Source: Culex pipiens pallens (lineage: Eukaryota; Arthropoda; Insecta; Diptera; Culicidae). From it: 64,000 nucleotides of DNA. The notes under the pieces are model-generated. The model did not search any database. It saw only the letters and a program-made list of their open reading frames with translations, and had not been told where the DNA came from. The stretch is taken from positions 186,115,093 to 186,179,092 of the forward strand of contig NC_068938.1 in NCBI RefSeq assembly GCF_016801865.2, written 5' to 3'. Position 1 is the first letter of the stretch; every line of letters begins with the position of its first letter. Below, in pieces: positions 1-9,987 of this stretch. The position numbers were made by a program, and so were the translations under genes.

Positions 1-48
1 GGACGGTGCTGTTAATTATTGGGATTACGCTTTGTCAGCACACAACAG
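1..48 (+). other. Possible 3' end of an exon with splice donor (weak)
   Basis: A good splice-donor match, CAG followed by GTGAGT, places an exon-intron boundary after base 48. Two frames are open to the junction: one (from base 2) would read DGAVNYWDYALSAHN, the other (from base 3) is hydrophobic. I recognise neither. A polypyrimidine-AG acceptor-like site follows at 121-133, just before the heptamer array. With only 48 bases visible and no partner exon, this may be chance. Confidence 0.2.
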
Positions 49-167
49 GTGAGTTTGGTGTGGGGTCTGAACGTTTTTTTTTCATTTTTAAATTTGAAAT
101 GAGTAGTTTCCAAATCAATGTTTATTTTTTCAGTGCAAGTAAAAATTGGCCTAAAAATATTACAATT

Positions 168-1263
168 GTTTTTTGTTTTTTTGTTTTTTGTTTTTTGTTT
201 TTTGTTTTTTGTTTTTTGTTTTTTGTTTTTTGTTTTTTGTTTTTTGTTTTTTGTTTTTTGTTTTTTGTTTTTTTGTTTTTTGTTTTTTGTTTTTTGTTTT
301 TTGTTTTTTGTTTTTTGTTTTTTGTTTTTTGTTTTTTGTTTTTTGTTTTTTGTTTTTTGTTTTTTGTTTTTTGTTTTTTGTTTTTTGTTTTTTGTTTTTT
401 GTTTTTTGTTTTTTGTTTTTTGTTTTTTGTTTTTTGTTTTTTGTTTTTTGTTTTTTGTTTTTTGTTTTTTGTTTTTTGTTTTTTGTTTTTTGTTTTTTGT
501 TTTTTGTTTTTTGTTTTTTGTTTTTTGTTTTTTGTTTTTTGTTTTTTGTTTTTTGTTTTTTGTTTTTTGTTTTTTGTTTTTTGTTTTTTGTTTTTTGTTT
601 TTTGTTTTTTGTTTTTTGTTTTTTGTTTTTTGTTTTTTGTTTTTTGTTTTTTGTTTTTTGTTTTTTGTTTTTTGTTTTTTGTTTTTTGTTTTTTGTTTTT
701 TGTTTTTTGTTTTTTGTTTTTTGTTTTTTGTTTTTTGTTTTTTGTTTTTTGTTTTTTGTTTTTTGTTTTTTGTTTTTTGTTTTTTGTTTTTTGTTTTTTG
801 TTTTTTGTTTTTTGTTTTTTGTTTTTTGTTTTTTGTTTTTTGTTTTTTGTTTTTTGTTTTTTGTTTTTCGTTTTTTGTTTTTTGTTTTTTGTTTTTTGTT
901 TTTTTTTTGTTTTTTGTTTTTTGTTTTTTGTTTTTTGTTTTTTGTTTTTTGTTTTTTGTTTTTTGTTTTTTGTTTTTTGTTTTTTGTTTTTTGTTTTTTG
1001 TTTTTTGTTTTTTGTTTTTTGTTTTTTGTTTTTTGTTTTTTGTTTTTTGTTTTTTGTTTTTTGTTTTTTGTTTTTTGTTTTTTGTTTTTTGTTTTTTGTT
1101 TTTTGTTTTTTGTTTTTTGTTTTTTGTTTTTTGTTTTTTGTTTTTTGTTTTTTGTTTTTTGTTTTTTGTTTTTTGTTTTTTGTTTTTTGTTTTTTGTTTT
1201 TTGTTTTTTGTTTTTTGTTTTTTGTTTTTTGTTTTTTGTTTTTTGTTTTTTGTTTTTTGTTTT
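168..1263. repeat. Heptamer array (TTTTTTG)n, copy 1
   Basis: About 155 head-to-tail copies of a 7-base unit (G plus six T) fill 1.1 kb with almost no divergence. Irregular units are a seven-T unit right after the first unit (176-182), another at 268-274, a T-to-C change at 869 and a ten-T run at 899-908. Long Phe/Leu/Cys/Val frames on + and Lys/Gln/Asn/Thr frames on - are artefacts of the repeat. Runs of A/T this dense are expected to disfavour nucleosomes. The unit is not an insect telomere repeat. Confidence 0.97.
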
Positions 1264-1264
1264 G

Positions 1265-1660
1265 ATCAGTAGTGCGGTGCCTGTGTGGACGCTCAGTCCT
1301 GTTTTCTCGTGTTATTTTCCGTCTCTTTTATGTCGCTGTTCGAGTGCATGGGGTGATTGGTCATTATAAATAAATAATGGCATCAGTAGTGCGGTGCCTG
1401 TGTGGACGCTCAGTCCTGTTTTCTCGTGTTATTTTCCGTCTCTTTTATGTCGCTGTTCGAGTGCATGGGGTGATTGGTCATTATAAATAAATATTGGCAT
1501 CAGTAGTGCGGTGCCTGTGTGGACGCGCAGTCCTGTTTTTTCGTGTTATTTTCCATCTCTTTTGTGTCGCTATTTGTGTACATGGGGTGATTGGATTTCT
1601 TCTGATTCGTGTTGTTTTCATCTCTTTTGTGTCGTTGTTTGTGTGCATGGGGTGATTGGT
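1265..1660. repeat. 117-bp minisatellite, three copies plus a partial fourth
   Basis: A unit starting ATCAGTAGTGCGGTGCC recurs with CAGT at 1267, 1384 and 1501, an exact 117-base period. Copies 1 and 2 are nearly identical. Copy 3 diverges in its second half, and a shortened fourth copy covers about 1596-1660. The array abuts the first heptamer array directly. Confidence 0.9.
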
Positions 1661-1800
1661 CTTCTTCTTCTTCTTTTTTCTTTATTTTTAGTTCGCGCGT
1701 TCGTTGGCCAATGAGTTTATTTTTGTCCTCTTTACATAGTTTTCGATAGAAACGATCCGAATTCTTTTTTTTTCGAGACAAGCAAATCGTATTGCTGGAT

Positions 1801-2115
1801 TAAGTCCTTTCTATATCATCGATGATCGGAAGGCACGCCGACGAATATGTTTTAAGGCTTATGATATAAAATCATTTTAATGAATAAAGCCCTTCTTACA
1901 TCACCGTTGATCGGAAGGCACGCCGACGAAGAATTTCTGGAGGATCGCGGTCGAATTAATACTATATTTAAAATTCTAGATAGCTATCTTTCGGATTCGA
2001 TTGTGAGTAGTGGGACTTCGCGGTTACTATGCAACGTATTTTTTGGAGTCTTTTTATATTTTAAATTTATAAGTCCTTCTTTTATCATCGTTGATAGGAA
2101 GGCACGCCGCCGGTT
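1801..2115. repeat. Three dispersed copies of a GATCGGAAGGCACGCCG motif
   Basis: A motif of roughly 40 bases (AAGTCCTTC, then ATCATCG, then GATCGGAAGGCACGCCG) recurs around 1824, 1909 and 2093. A weaker relative, GGTTGGCACGCGTTCG, lies near 2332. Spacing is irregular (86 and 184 bases), so this is not a simple minisatellite. Being upstream of the retroelement-like 3' end at 2384-2764, the motifs could be part of its 5' or internal noncoding sequence, which is an inference. Confidence 0.6.
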
Positions 2116-2383
2116 AAGTTCGTTTAAGTTATTGTTTAAATTTCATTACAATCGGTTACGTGGTGTCCTGTTTTCTTTTCGTTTATATTCGTTGATCGTA
2201 ATAATTTATTCCAACTGGCAGCTTTAGTATTAACTCATCTACTATTTTTGACATTTGCTCGCGTTATCTTAATTGTACCAACAGTAAAAATATACTGATA
2301 AGTCCAGCCCATAGCGCTACCGCTCGGTTGGCACGCGTTCGATTAAAACAAACTTTTTAAATAATCAATTATTTATCTTTCCG

Positions 2384-2764
2384 CAGCCGGCTGCCTAAGA
2401 TTTAAAATTTCAACAGATAAACAAAATGCTCATGGTCACATCACTGCCACTCGTGAATCCTGACCTCATACCCATCTACTAACCCCCTCAAAACTCATGT
2501 GATACTTTGTCGGAGAAGCAGTCGATTGGGCGGTCTCTATCAATCAAATATCGGACTAACATTCCCATCCACTTCCCCGTGACCCTACCACTGGTCGTGG
2601 CCGGCGCCGGTATTGATCAGCATGATAGGGGCCTTTGAGAAGTTGCGAAGCGAGGAAAGATAGCGCCCACTCATCTTCCACGGCTCGTGGATGTAACTTC
2701 TGGAGGTCCTGGTCAATAACGGAGTAGCAACTGCGGGTGGGCACCTATGCTTATGCTTATGCTT
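2384..2764 (+). mobile_element. Retroelement 3'-end fragment with ATGCTT tail
   Basis: This block shares ordered segments with the 3' part of the complete insertion at 18289-20435: TATCTTTCC then CAGCCGGCTG, GAATCCTGACC, CTACTAAC, CTAACATTCCC and GGC.GGCGCCG. Both end in a short hexamer tail, here three ATGCTT-like units at 2746-2764 and in the other copy CATGCT units. The shared ends and simple-sequence tails fit the 3' UTR of a non-LTR retrotransposon or its non-autonomous derivative. The tail runs straight into the second heptamer array. No target duplication was found here. Confidence 0.6.
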
Positions 2765-2766
2765 TT

Positions 2767-3655
2767 GTTTTTTGTTTTTTTGTTTTTTGTTTTTTGTTTT
2801 TTGTTTTTTGTTTTTTGTTTTTTGTTTTTTGTTTTTTGTTTTTTGTTTTTTGTTTTTTGTTTTTTGTTTTTTGTTTTTTGTTTTTTGTTTTTTGTTTTTT
2901 GTTTTTTGTTTTTTGTTTTTTGTTTTTTGTTTTTTGTTTTTTGTTTTTTGTTTTTTGTTTTTTGTTTTTTGTTTTTTGTTTTTTGTTTTTTGTTTTTTGT
3001 TTTTTGTTTTTTGTTTTTTGTTTTTTGTTTTTTGTTTTTTGTTTTTTGTTTTTTGTTTTTTGTTTTTTGTTTTTTGTTTTTTGTTTTTTGTTTTTTGTTT
3101 TTTGTTTTTTGTTTTTTGTTTTTTGTTTTTTGTTTTTTGTTTTTTGTTTTTTGTTTTTTGTTTTTTGTTTTTTGTTTTTTGTTTTTTGTTTTTTGTTTTT
3201 TGTTTTTTGTTTTTTGTTTTTTGTTTTTTGTTTTTTGTTTTTTGTTTTTTGTTTTTTGTTTTTTGTTTTTTGTTTTTTGTTTTTTGTTTTTTGTTTTTTG
3301 TTTTTTGTTTTTTGTTTTTTGTTTTTTGTTTTTTGTTTTTTGTTTTTTGTTTTTTGTTTTTTGTTTTTTGTTTTTTGTTTTTTGTTTTTTGTTTTTTGTT
3401 TTTTGTTTTTTGTTTTTTGTTTTTTCTTTTTTGTTTTTTGTTTTTTGTTTTTTGTTTTTTGTTTTTTGTTTTTTGTTTTTTGTTTTTTGTTTTTTGTTTT
3501 TTGTTTTTTTTTTGTTTTTTGTTTTTTGTTTTTTGTTTTTTGTTTTTTGTTTTTTGTTTTTTGTTTTTTGTTTTTTGTTTTTTGTTTTTTGTTTTTTGTT
3601 TTTTGTTTTTTGTTTTTTGTTTTTTGTTTTTTGTTTTTTGTTTTTTTGTTTTTTT
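2767..3655. repeat. Heptamer array (TTTTTTG)n, copy 2
   Basis: About 126 units of the same heptamer as at 168-1263. It opens with the same unit order (six T, then seven T at 2775-2781). It carries a ten-T run at 3504-3513, 105 units from the start, compared with 104 units in the first array. It also has a G-to-C change at 3426 and two seven-T units at the right end. The matching irregularities show that the arrays are related copies rather than independent expansions. The 405-residue frame on the - strand is repeat sequence. Confidence 0.97.
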
Positions 3656-4042
3656 GGAAAATATTTTATTCATTTTCATGGAAACTCGGAAAAAATCCTC
3701 AAGAGAGAAAAATTTAAGAATTACATCACACCAACCACCGTCACTCATACTCGCGGGCCATTTCCTGTCAGTAAAAGTCATTGCATTCAATATGCCACAC
3801 ATAAGGCATCCTGATGTGGCGGAGAAAATAAAACTGAATTGATCAATTTTAATTTAATTTAATGTCGAAGTAAATTTCCCCGTGGCTGTTTCCTGTTTTC
3901 CCACTCTTGTTGAAATAAGAAGTAAGAAGGACAGAAGAAAAATATTTCCTTTCCTCGAGGCCATTTTCTCCCCTTCGGAAAAAGCGGTCTGGCATTTTCC
4001 TGCCACACCACATACGCACGTCCACACACACACTAATGTGAG
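3656..4042. other. Unique sequence, no gene seen
   Basis: Ordinary AT-rich sequence between the heptamer array and the palindromic element. No splice-site pair, conserved protein motif or RNA fold stands out. Confidence 0.5.
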
Positions 4043-4047
4043 CAATG
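4043..4047. repeat. Target-site duplication CAATG (left)
   Basis: Matches CAATG at 5635-5639 exactly and abuts the CACAGTG end of the palindromic element. Confidence 0.8.
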
Positions 4048-5634
4048 CACAGTGGTCCAGATCGCAAAATTAAGTGGAAAATGGATTTTCCGAAAAATGG
4101 TGACGTTTTGGAGCTTTGGTGTCTTCAGAAGAGTTGTTGCAAATGGAAAGGGGCAACTTTTGGTTTGGTTCAAAATTAGGGTGGTTCACGATTAGGGTGA
4201 TTTTGAAAATCTAACTTTTCAGGAATATTTTTGGGAATTTTTTTGTCTTCTAAAAAGTTGATGGGCTTGCCAATCCAAGCAACTTTGTCGAAGACACCAA
4301 AATTTTATCTCGTAATCTACGCCTTCTATGACCAAATTTATAAAAAGCATCTGAGCAAACCTTCAAAAATCAGTTTTTTGAACGTGGCAATTCAGGGTTA
4401 ACTTTTAGAGAAAAGTGATATTCGGAGCACTTTTAGAGCTCTACAAAACAAACATTTTCATTTTTTGACATGTCAATTTGGACTTAAGGGTCAAAAGTTA
4501 CAGCCATTTTAAGGTAAAAAAGATGCAAATTTAAAACTTAAATATCTCAAAATGGCGCAAGCCAAATTTTAAGCACTAGGTTGCATTTGAAAGAAGAGAT
4601 CTAGCACTACAAACGCTGAAAAAATCTCAGGGGTGTTTTTCTTTAAACTTGAGATATCTTCATTTGAAAAAGTCTAATTTTCAAGGGAAAACCATATGGG
4701 ACCACCCTAACGAAATTCGAAAATTGTCCAAATATATGTTTTTCCATGTAATTTTGCCCGCTGAATCTGAATCTGCCCTCAGAATTGAGCCAAAATGTCA
4801 ACAAATCGATTTTTGGTCATATTTTGGGTTTCCATGTAAAATTATCATTTAAACCCAAAATATGACCAAAAATCGATTTGTTGACATTTTGGCTCAATTC
4901 TGAGGGCAGATTCAGATTTAGCGGGCAAAATTACATGGAAAAACATATATTTGGACAATTTTCGAATTTCGTTAGGGTGGTCCCATATGGTTTTCCCTTG
5001 AAAATTAGACTTTTTCAAATGAAGATATCTCAAGTTTAAAGAAAAACACCCCTGAGATTTTTTCAGCGTTTGTAGTGCTAGATCTCTTCTTTCAAATGCA
5101 ACCTAGTGCTTAAAATTTGGCTTGCGCCATTTTGAGATATTTAAGTTTTAAATTTGCATCTTTTTTACCTTAAAATGGCTGTAACTTTTGACCCTTAAGT
5201 CCAAATTGACATGTCAAAAAATGAAAATGTTTGTTTTGTAGAGCTCTAAAAGTGCTCCGAATATCACTTTTCTCTAAAAGTTAACCCTGAATTGCCACGT
5301 TCAAAAAACTGATTTTTGAAGGTTTGCTCAGATGCTTTTTATAAATTTGGTCATAGAAGGCGTAGATTACGAGATAAAATTTTGGTGTCTTCGACAAAGT
5401 TGCTTGGATTGGCAAGCCCATCAACTTTCTAGAAGACAAAAAAATTCCCAAAAATATTCCTGAAAAGTTAGATTTTCAAAATCACCCTAATCGTGAACCA
5501 CCCTAATTTTGAACCAAACCAAAAGTTGCCCCTTTCCATTTGCAACAACTCTTCTGAAGACACCAAAGCTCCAAAACGTCACCATTTTTCGGAAAATCCA
5601 TTTTCCACTTAATTTTGCGATCTGGACCACTGTG
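4048..5634. mobile_element. Transib-like foldback element, near-perfect palindrome
   Basis: The element is two 784-base inverted arms (4048-4831 and 4851-5634) around a 19-base loop. Arms differ at only a few bases, for example near 4253 versus 5429 and 4758 versus 4921. Ends read CACAGTGGTCCAGATCGC and the element is flanked by CAATG on both sides (4043-4047 and 5635-5639). A 5-bp target duplication with CACWRTG-type ends is characteristic of the Transib superfamily, whose ends resemble the RAG recombination heptamer CACAGTG. No transposase frame is present, so it is non-autonomous. The mirrored 60-odd-residue frames near 4649-5033 are palindrome artefacts. Confidence 0.85.
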
Positions 5635-5639
5635 CAATG
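5635..5639. repeat. Target-site duplication CAATG (right)
   Basis: Right partner of 4043-4047. Confidence 0.8.
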
Positions 5640-6639
5640 ATATTTTCCGCACTCCCTCCAACTGTTTGGGGAAAGAGGAAAACTTTTAAATTTTGTGGAT
5701 TTTTGCTTCGTTCCAGGGCTCTGGTTTTTTATGGTCGCACACACACATGAAGGAAATGCGTTATGGTATTTTGTGATTCTGGAAGACCTTTTCTACTGGG
5801 GGAAAGAAAGTTGGAAAACGAGCGACAACATCTTGACTTTTCTGGTTTTTGCCTGGTTTTAGAAATAAGGGGGAAGGGGGAAAGTTAGGAAAAGTTTCCA
5901 AGGTGATGTTAGAGAATGTAGGCCAAATGGTTGGCACGTAATTGTGAAAAAGAAAAGTTTTTTGCTTTATTTGAGAAAGTTTGAGGTTGTGCTTTCAATC
6001 TAGATTTTTAATAAATTTTGAGATTTTGAAATTGAGATTTCTAAATTTTCCTTTTTGATAATGAAAATGTAGTTTTAAGATTACTTTTCCAAAAATTTCG
6101 TTCGTTTTGAAAACAGAACAAGCAACAAGACTTTTTCCCATCAAACCAACTGGAATAACAGCTCTTATTTGAAGGAAAACGTTCCCAAAAACATCAACAT
6201 TTGAAAGCAAAGTTTTCCACGCTTCAAAATAAACTGCTGGGTCCGTAGCCTGGCACACCTTCTCTTTCAAAGTCCACGTTTGTGGATGTGACTTCGGAAA
6301 AGCTTCCGGAAGCGGAAAGAAATTTCATTAAAACTCCTCCGGCCGAGATTGAATCTCACGGATTCGATTTTTCCCTCCAGGCAAAAAAGAGGAGAAAAAA
6401 TAAAACTTAATGAAAAATAGCTTGAATTCATTGCGCTTCGATTGGCGCACGAATCAGAATTCATGTTTCATTGGAAAAAAAAGGTGCAGGTGGTTATGTT
6501 ACACATGACCAGTATGACAAAGAACTTAGCAGAAAAGCTTTTAAAATTACGCAATTTTGTTGAACTATGCGTCAGATAAAATCAAAACATTAATGGATTT
6601 ATATTTTCGTTTAATTTCTCTTTAAGCTCCGTATTAAAA
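5640..6639. other. Unique sequence, no gene seen
   Basis: About 1 kb of moderately AT-rich sequence without clear repeats. Short frames on the - strand (5995-6464) show no recognisable domain and no splice context that would make them convincing exons. Confidence 0.45.
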
Positions 6640-7275
6640 AAACCATGATATCTCTATAATTCGATGTTTGTCCCCTAATCGGAACAATCGTGAGGTAGCG
6701 GGCTCTCCAGATTGTTGCCACCTTTGACGAAATGGCCAGTATTGTAAACCATGAGTTGTGATACCCATAATGCCAAAACTCGTTGGTTCAAAAGATGTCT
6801 TCCCGGGAAAACTTTCCTTTAGGGCACCGGCCACTGCAGCTTTTGGCCAACTTTTTCTAAATTGCCATTTTCATTACCAATATCAAAAACCATGAAATTT
6901 GATACCAATATTGCCCAAAATCGTATGGTTCGGTAAATGTCCTCCCGGGAGAACCTCCCTGAGGGCACCGGCCACTCCAGGTTGTGGCCAATACTGTCAA
7001 AATGGCCATTTTCATCACCAGTATCAAAATCCAAGAAGTTTGATACCCATGTTGTCCAGTCTCGTATGGCCTTCCATCGGAACATCCCTGAGGAATCTGG
7101 CCACTCCGGGTCTTGTGGCCAGAATATTCCGGTGCCAGGTTGTTGTTTACTCCTCGGCGTCCAACGATAGAATGTTTTCCCAGGATTAACGGAGCAGGGT
7201 TATATTGGCTTAGAATGGAGACGGATGTCCCGCCCCTTTGCGCCGGTTATCCCATTCCTACGTCATTCGCTTTTT
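6640..7275. repeat. 141-bp-period repeat, copy A (left of stem-loop array)
   Basis: Units beginning TCTTCCCGGG or TCCTCCCGGGAGAACC lie at about 6797, 6939 and 7080. Its distal part (CTTCCATCGGAAC, CCTCGGCGTCCA, GCCGGTTATCCC, TCATTCGCTTTTTG) matches copy B at 10500-10822. Because 141 is a multiple of three, frames stay open on both strands. I do not recognise a protein family and treat this as a dispersed repeat. It ends where the stem-loop array begins. Confidence 0.7.
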
Positions 7276-7557
7276 GATGTACTGGTAGGAATGGGAAGTC
7301 GTAAAGGCAGCATTTTTGCCAACGATTTTCATTCCATCGTCATCGTTCGAACCGACAACATCGTAGCAGCAGCAGCAGCAGCGGAAAAAAATCAACGACT
7401 GGAGGAAATCAAGAGCAAGCTCCGAGAAGAAGAAACACGCCAGCGTGTGCGTGAAATTGCTGCCAAAACGACGTCGAAGAAGAAAAACAAGGCCTACTTC
7501 GATGGACGCTCGAGAAGATGGCCACAAGAATCAACTTCTGCTGCAAATTAACAAAAT

Positions 7558-7573
7558 GGCGCTTTTCAGCGCC
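7558..7573 (+). terminator. Histone-type mRNA 3' stem-loop, unit 1
   Basis: GGCGCTTTTCAGCGCC forms a perfect six-base stem with a TTTC loop, as bound by SLBP in replication-dependent histone mRNAs. The purine-rich CACGAAAGAG at 7585-7594 sits where a U7-pairing downstream element would be. Confidence 0.75.
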
Positions 7574-7817
7574 AACGAAAAATTCACGAAAGAGTTATTG
7601 TTTCAAATGATTCATGCACTGCTTTTGGTGCATTTTTAAAGCTTTTGACGCTTGGCGTTTAAATTAATTTAAATATTTCCCCCAAAATTTTCATTTTAAA
7701 AAAAATTAACGAATATTAACAATTTTCGCTTGCAAGTGTCAACGGTCAATCGATCGCAGTTGGCCTTGAACAAGCAAGCGCGTGCTTTGACCCACGCAAA
7801 AAATCTTTCCGCTCTCT

Positions 7818-7823
7818 GATTGG
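7818..7823 (+). promoter_or_regulatory. CCAAT-type box (GATTGG) before unit 2
   Basis: GATTGG lies in CTCTCTGATTGGCTG just ahead of the unit-2 leader at 7836. CCAAT boxes are usual in histone promoters. No convincing TATA box is seen. Confidence 0.5.
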
Positions 7824-8103
7824 CTGTTTTGTTTTGCCGTGGAGTCGTGAAGGCAGAATTTTTGCCAACGATTTTCATTCCATCGTCATCGTTCGAACTG
7901 ACAACATCGTAGCAGCAGCAGCAGCAGCGGAAAAAAATCAACGACTGGAGGAAATCAAGAGCAAGCTCCGAGAAGAAGAAACACGCCAGCGTGTGCGTGA
8001 AATTGCTGTCAAAACGACGTCGAAGAAGAAAAACAAGGCCTACTTGGATGGACGCTCGAGAAGATGGCCACAAGAATCAACTTCTGCTGCAAATTAACAA
8101 AAT

Positions 8104-8119
8104 GGCGCTTTTCAGCGCC
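8104..8119 (+). terminator. Histone-type mRNA 3' stem-loop, unit 2
   Basis: Identical 16-base stem-loop followed by the same purine-rich element. Confidence 0.75.
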
Positions 8120-8363
8120 AACGAAAAATTCACGAAAGAGTTATTGTTTCAAATGATTCATGCACTGCTTTTGGTGCATTTTTAAAGCTTTTGACGCTTG
8201 GCGTTTAAATTAATTTAAATATTTCCCCCAAAATTTTCATTTTAAAAAAAATTAACGAATATTAACAATTTTCGCTTGCAAGTGTCAACGGTCAATCGAT
8301 CGCAGTTGGCCTTGAACAAGCAAGCGCGTGCTTTGACCCACGCAAAAAATCTTTCCGCTCTCT

Positions 8364-8369
8364 GATTGG
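8364..8369 (+). promoter_or_regulatory. CCAAT-type box before unit 3
   Basis: Same GATTGG context as at 7818, 18 bases before the unit-3 leader. Confidence 0.5.
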
Positions 8370-8633
8370 CTGTTTTGTTTTGCCGTGGAGTCGTGAAGGC
8401 AGCATTTTTGCCAACGATTTTCATTCCATCGTCATCGTTCGAACCGACAACATCGTAGCAGCAGCAGCAGCAGCGGAAAAAAATCAACGACTGCAGGAAA
8501 TAAAGAGCAAGCTCGCCAGCGTGTGCGTGAAATTGCTGCCAAAACGACGTCGAAGGAGAAAAACAAGGCCTACTTGGATGGACGCTCGAGAAGATGGCCA
8601 CAAGAATCAACTTCTGCTGCAATTTAACAAAAT

Positions 8634-8649
8634 GGCGCTTTTCAGCGCC
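8634..8649 (+). terminator. Histone-type mRNA 3' stem-loop, unit 3
   Basis: Intact 16-base stem-loop although the frame upstream is broken. Confidence 0.75.
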
Positions 8650-8895
8650 AACGAAAAATTCACGAAAGAGTTATTGTTTCAAATGATTCATGCACTGCTT
8701 TTTGTGCATTTTCAAAGCTTTTGACGCTTGGCGTTTAAATTAATTTAAATATTTCCCCCAAAATTTTCACTTTAAAAAAAATTAACGAACATTAATTCAA
8801 TTTTCGCTTGCAAGTGCCAAACGTCAAACGATCGCAGTTGGCCTTGAGCAAGCAAGCGCGTGCTTTGACCCACGCAAAAAATCTTTCCGCTCTCT

Positions 8896-8901
8896 GATTG
8901 G
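8896..8901 (+). promoter_or_regulatory. CCAAT-type box before unit 4
   Basis: GATTGG in the conserved upstream context, 13 bases before the unit-4 leader. Confidence 0.5.
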
Positions 8902-9181
8902 CTGTTTTGTTTTGCCGTGGAGTCGTGAAGGCAGCATTTTTGCCAACGATTTTCATTCCATCGTCATCGTTCGAACCGACAACATCGTAGCAGCAGCAGC
9001 AGCAGCGGAAAAAAATCAACGACTGGAAGAAATCAAGAGCAAGCTCCGAGAAGAAGAAACACGCCAGCGTGTGCGTGAAATTGCTGCCAAAACGACGTCG
9101 AAGGAGAAAAACAAGGCCTACTTGGATGGACGCTCGAGAAGATGGCCACAAGAATCAACTTCTGCTGCAAATTAACAAAAT

Positions 9182-9197
9182 GGCGCTTTTCAGCGCC
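9182..9197 (+). terminator. Histone-type mRNA 3' stem-loop, unit 4
   Basis: Identical stem-loop and downstream purine-rich element. Confidence 0.75.
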
Positions 9198-9440
9198 AAC
9201 GAAAAATTCACGAAAGAGTTATTGTTTCAAATGATTCATGCACTGCTTTTGGTGCATTTTTAAAGCTTTTGACGCTTGGCGTTTAAATTAATTTAAATAT
9301 TTCCCCCAAAATTTTAATTTAAAAAAAAAAAACGAATATTAACAATTTTCGCTTGCAAGTGTCAACGGTCAATCGATCGCAGTTGGCCTTGAACAAGCAA
9401 GCGCGTGCTTTGACCCACGCAAAAAATCTTTCCGCTCTCT

Positions 9441-9446
9441 GATTGG
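9441..9446 (+). promoter_or_regulatory. CCAAT-type box before unit 5
   Basis: GATTGG in the conserved upstream context. Confidence 0.5.
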
Positions 9447-9720
9447 CTGTTTTGTTTTGCCGTGGAGTCGTGAAGGCAGCATTTTTGCCAACGATTTTCA
9501 TTCCATCGTCATCGTTCGAACCGACAACATCGTAGCAGCAGCGGCGGAAAAAAAATAACGACTGGAGGAAATCAAGAGCAAGCTCCGAGAAGAAGAAACA
9601 CGCCAGCGTGTGCGTGAAATTGCTGCCAAAACGACGTCGAAGGAGAAAAACAAGGCCTACTTGGATGGACGCTCGAGAAGATGGCCACAAGAATCAACTT
9701 CTGCTGCAATTTAACAAAAT

Positions 9721-9736
9721 GGCGCTTTTCAGCGCC
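9721..9736 (+). terminator. Histone-type mRNA 3' stem-loop, unit 5
   Basis: Intact 16-base stem-loop; one base differs just downstream (GAAAATTTCACG instead of GAAAAATTCACG). Confidence 0.75.
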
Positions 9737-9981
9737 AACGAAAATTTCACGAAAGAGTTATTGTTTCAAATGATTCATGCACTGCTTTTGGTGCATTTTT
9801 AAAGCTTTTGACGCTTGGCGTTTAAATTAATTTAAATATTTCCCCCAAAATTTTCACTTTAAACAAAATTAACGAACATTAATTCAATTTTCGCTTGCAA
9901 GTGTCAACGGTCAATCGATCGCAGTTGGCCTTGAACAAGCAAGCGCGTGCTTTGACCCACGCAAAAATCTTTCCGCTCTCT

Positions 9982-9987
9982 GATTGG
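9982..9987 (+). promoter_or_regulatory. CCAAT-type box before truncated unit 6
   Basis: GATTGG precedes the last leader at 10000. That unit is deleted from its CATCGTCATCG leader straight to spacer sequence and ends near 10083. Confidence 0.45.

Larger units (their letters stand above)
7298..7835 (+). repeat. Stem-loop unit 1 (no upstream unit promoter)
   Basis: First unit. Upstream sequence differs from other units because the array starts here, so the CCAAT-containing segment is missing. Flanking DNA supplies in-frame ATGs at 7225 and 7291, giving an ATG-initiated frame to the TAA at 7549-7551. Downstream of the poly-Ala run the frame is rich in Glu, Lys and Arg. The start codons come from unrelated flanking repeat, so I do not infer a functional protein. 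Confidence 0.7.
7836..8381 (+). repeat. Stem-loop unit 2
   Basis: 546 bases. The long frame is intact from the leader through poly-Ala to TAA but has no ATG. The first ATG of a transcript would be GATGGACGC near 8048, in another frame that reads through the stem-loop. That argues against a conventional histone-like coding mRNA. Confidence 0.75.
8382..8913 (+). repeat. Stem-loop unit 3, internally deleted
   Basis: 532 bases. A deletion of about 16 bases removes the CCGAGAAGAAGAAACA segment near 8512 and shifts the frame, yet the stem-loop and purine-rich element are intact. The coding frame appears to decay independently of the 3'-end signal. Confidence 0.75.
8914..9458 (+). repeat. Stem-loop unit 4
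   Basis: 545 bases with the full frame open but no in-frame ATG. The spacer before it (about 8780-8830) differs slightly from the earlier units and is shared with the spacer after unit 5, suggesting two alternating spacer variants. Confidence 0.75.

Noticed and set aside
6..1369. Frames of 384-419 residues made of Phe/Leu/Val/Cys
   Set aside because: They are translations of the (TTTTTTG)n array in all three frames; period seven simply avoids stop codons.
168..3655. Telomeric repeat
   Set aside because: TTTTTTG is not the insect TTAGG repeat, and the arrays are embedded between retroelement and minisatellite sequences.
2585..3802. 405-residue Lys/Gln/Asn/Thr-rich frame on the - strand
   Set aside because: Same heptamer array read on the other strand, with flanks that belong to a retroelement fragment.
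4649..5033. Two mirrored 62-67-residue frames
   Set aside because: Both are the same sequence read from the two arms of the palindrome.
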